From contig NZ_GG669994.1 in assembly GCF_000159315.1 (NCBI RefSeq), forward strand, positions 296,468-360,467: a DNA stretch of 64,000 nt, given 5' to 3'. The notes under the pieces are model-generated. The model made no database searches and was not told where the DNA came from. It saw only the letters and a list, made by a program, of their open reading frames with translations. This document shows positions 62,913 through 64,000 of the stretch, piece after piece (within the stretch, counting starts at the first letter, position 1; every line of letters begins with the position of its first letter). Both the position numbers and the translations under genes were made by a program. Source of the stretch: Lentilactobacillus hilgardii DSM 20176 = ATCC 8290. GTDB taxonomy: Bacteria; Bacillota; Bacilli; Lactobacillales; Lactobacillaceae.

Positions 62913-63941
62913 ATGCAAGCAGCGTTAGTTGGCGTAACGGGTTACGCCGGAATGGTCCTTTATCAATTATTAAAGGATCATCCGAATATTAAAAAAATTA
63001 ATATTTATGATCATAAGTTAACTGAACCAACAACTTTGGAAAGTGTTGCACCGGTATTTAAATATGAGGATGCCGAGGTTGATCCTTATGATCCGACACA
63101 AATCATGGCAGATAATGATGTCGTCTTTTTTGCGACATCGGCAGGGGTGACATCCAAACTTAGCCGGCCATATCTTGAAAACCATTTTCCAGTTATCGAT
63201 CTTTCTGGAGACATGCGTTTAAATACCGAAAGTAGTTATGAAAAATGGTATCACAAGCCGGCCGCACCGGAGAAGTACTTGCGGCAGGCCCAATATGGTT
63301 TGGCCGAATTTGAATCAGTTAAGGATCAAACATATGTCGCTAACCCGGGATGCTACGCAACTGCAACGTTACTTGGATTAGCACCACTGATTCAAAATCA
63401 GTTGGTTGATGTTAAAAGTGTGATTGTTGACGCTAAGTCGGGGACATCCGGGGCAGGGAAAAAATTATCTGCTACGACCCACTTTACGGAAACTAATGAC
63501 AATCTTCAGGTATATAAACCAAATCAGCATCAGCATATTCCAGAAATTGTTCAGGAACTCCATAAATGGGATAAAGCCGTTTCGAGTATTCAATTTATGA
63601 CCACGTTGATTCCGGTGACTCGAGGAATTATGAGTACAATTTATGCTCACGTTAACGATGGGGTTACCGAAGCGCAATTAAGCCAAGCTTATCATAATAC
63701 GTATGATCAAAAACCATTTGTTCACTTCACCGAAACCGATTTGCCAACGATAAAGCAGGTTGTCGGTACGAATAATTGTGATATTGGATTGGCTTACAAC
63801 CCGGACACAAAGGTTGTCATGATCGACAGTGTTATTGACAATATGTTAAAAGGTGCCGCAGGCCAAGCAGTTCAGAACTTTAATCAGATGTTTGACTATG
63901 AGCAGACAGCTGGGTTGAAGTTGAAACAAATGCTGGTGTAG
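62913..63941 (+). CDS. argC: N-acetyl-gamma-glutamyl-phosphate reductase ArgC
   Basis: A 342-residue NADPH-dependent reductase, third step of arginine synthesis. Opens AALVGVTGYAGMVLYQLL (Rossmann loop, residues 3-20), has the catalytic Cys147 in YVANPGCYATATLLGLAPLI and the partner His in NQHQHIPEIVQEL near 206, and ends normally at 63941. AGAGGCG precedes the ATG. First gene of a probable arg operon, but the structured repeat starts at the last base of its stop codon, and argJ or argB would lie beyond the window. Confidence 0.94.
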   Translation: MQAALVGVTGYAGMVLYQLLKDHPNIKKINIYDHKLTEPTTLESVAPVFKYEDAEVDPYDPTQIMADNDVVFFATSAGVTSKLSRPYLENHFPVIDLSGDMRLNTESSYEKWYHKPAAPEKYLRQAQYGLAEFESVKDQTYVANPGCYATATLLGLAPLIQNQLVDVKSVIVDAKSGTSGAGKKLSATTHFTETNDNLQVYKPNQHQHIPEIVQELHKWDKAVSSIQFMTTLIPVTRGIMSTIYAHVNDGVTEAQLSQAYHNTYDQKPFVHFTETDLPTIKQVVGTNNCDIGLAYNPDTKVVMIDSVIDNMLKGAAGQAVQNFNQMFDYEQTAGLKLKQMLV

Positions 63942-64000
63942 TGTGCGGATCAAAGCGGTTAGCGTTCGGAGTGTAAGACGTTCATTTCGGAAATCCCGAC
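63941..64000 (+). repeat. Structured repeat unit 4 (cut by window end)
   Basis: Starts at the final base of the argC stop codon: GTGTGCGGATCAAAGCGGTT, ...TTCGGAGTGTAAG (to 63977), then the tail start ACGTTCATTTCGGAAATCCC, which parallels unit 1. Same strand as units 1-3. Confidence 0.7.

Overview
The window is ordinary chromosomal DNA of a low-GC Gram-positive bacterium. It looks like a member of the Lactobacillaceae, probably a heterofermentative genus such as Lentilactobacillus or Secundilactobacillus. The evidence is PepX, PepN and an Opp peptide-uptake operon, a D-lactate dehydrogenase, a split ThrE exporter, a DUF4811 protein beside an LmrB-like pump, a surface protein with DUF5776-type C-terminal modules, strong GGAGG ribosome sites and many TTG starts. 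The genus is inferred from gene content and was not tested by a database search. I see no phage, insertion sequence, CRISPR array, rRNA or tRNA.

Layout. 1-8.1 kb: the 5' part of pepX, a cold-shock gene, an SDR, a cation/proton antiporter, NUDIX and guanylate-kinase-like genes, then a Zur-like Fur regulator with its own operator and two poorly known surface or membrane genes. 8.5-15.3 kb: a four-gene glutamine-type ABC operon, then mgtC, an APC permease and hflX on the other strand. 15.6-24.5 kb: a decayed oppA copy, two intact tandem oppA genes and oppBCDF. 24.5-33.4 kb: a phosphatase, helD, coaA, guaA and pepN. 33.5-35 kb: a CvpA-like membrane gene overlapping a small membrane-anchored matrixin protease, behind a promoter preceded by a 10-bp-periodic TTAACC-like array. 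35-41.4 kb: MATE and MFS exporters, a TIM-barrel protein, cyclophilin, hisC and exonuclease III. 41.5-44.4 kb: an LmrB-like pump with DUF4811, divergent from a MerR-type regulator. 44.4-51 kb: flavodoxin, cfa, D-LDH, then an AdhR-like MerR regulator divergent from an SDR/cupin/carboxymuconolactone-decarboxylase operon whose promoter carries a textbook operator, followed by ahpC. 51-54 kb: two decayed genes (DUF3267 and a Cof-type HAD phosphatase), a TauE-type transporter and an NAD(P)-binding protein. 54.2-59.2 kb: a 798-residue surface protein, an M20 amidohydrolase and split thrE. 59.5-64 kb: a T-box riboswitch, metA-metY, a three-copy ~124-bp tandem repeat, and argC with ARG-box-like operators followed by a fourth repeat copy.

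How the genes work together. The recurring theme is peptide and amino-acid economy: Opp imports peptides, PepN and PepX cut them, the ABC and APC systems import free amino acids, ThrE exports them, and the T-box and ARG boxes switch on Met and Arg synthesis when needed. A second theme is stress: AdhR-like electrophile response, AhpC, Cfa, multidrug pumps and zinc regulation.

The candidates for something undescribed are the dispersed/tandem structured repeat around metY-argC, the periodic operator array in front of the cvpA-matrixin pair, and a paired dyad element downstream of the cold-shock gene. No large unknown multi-gene system is evident.
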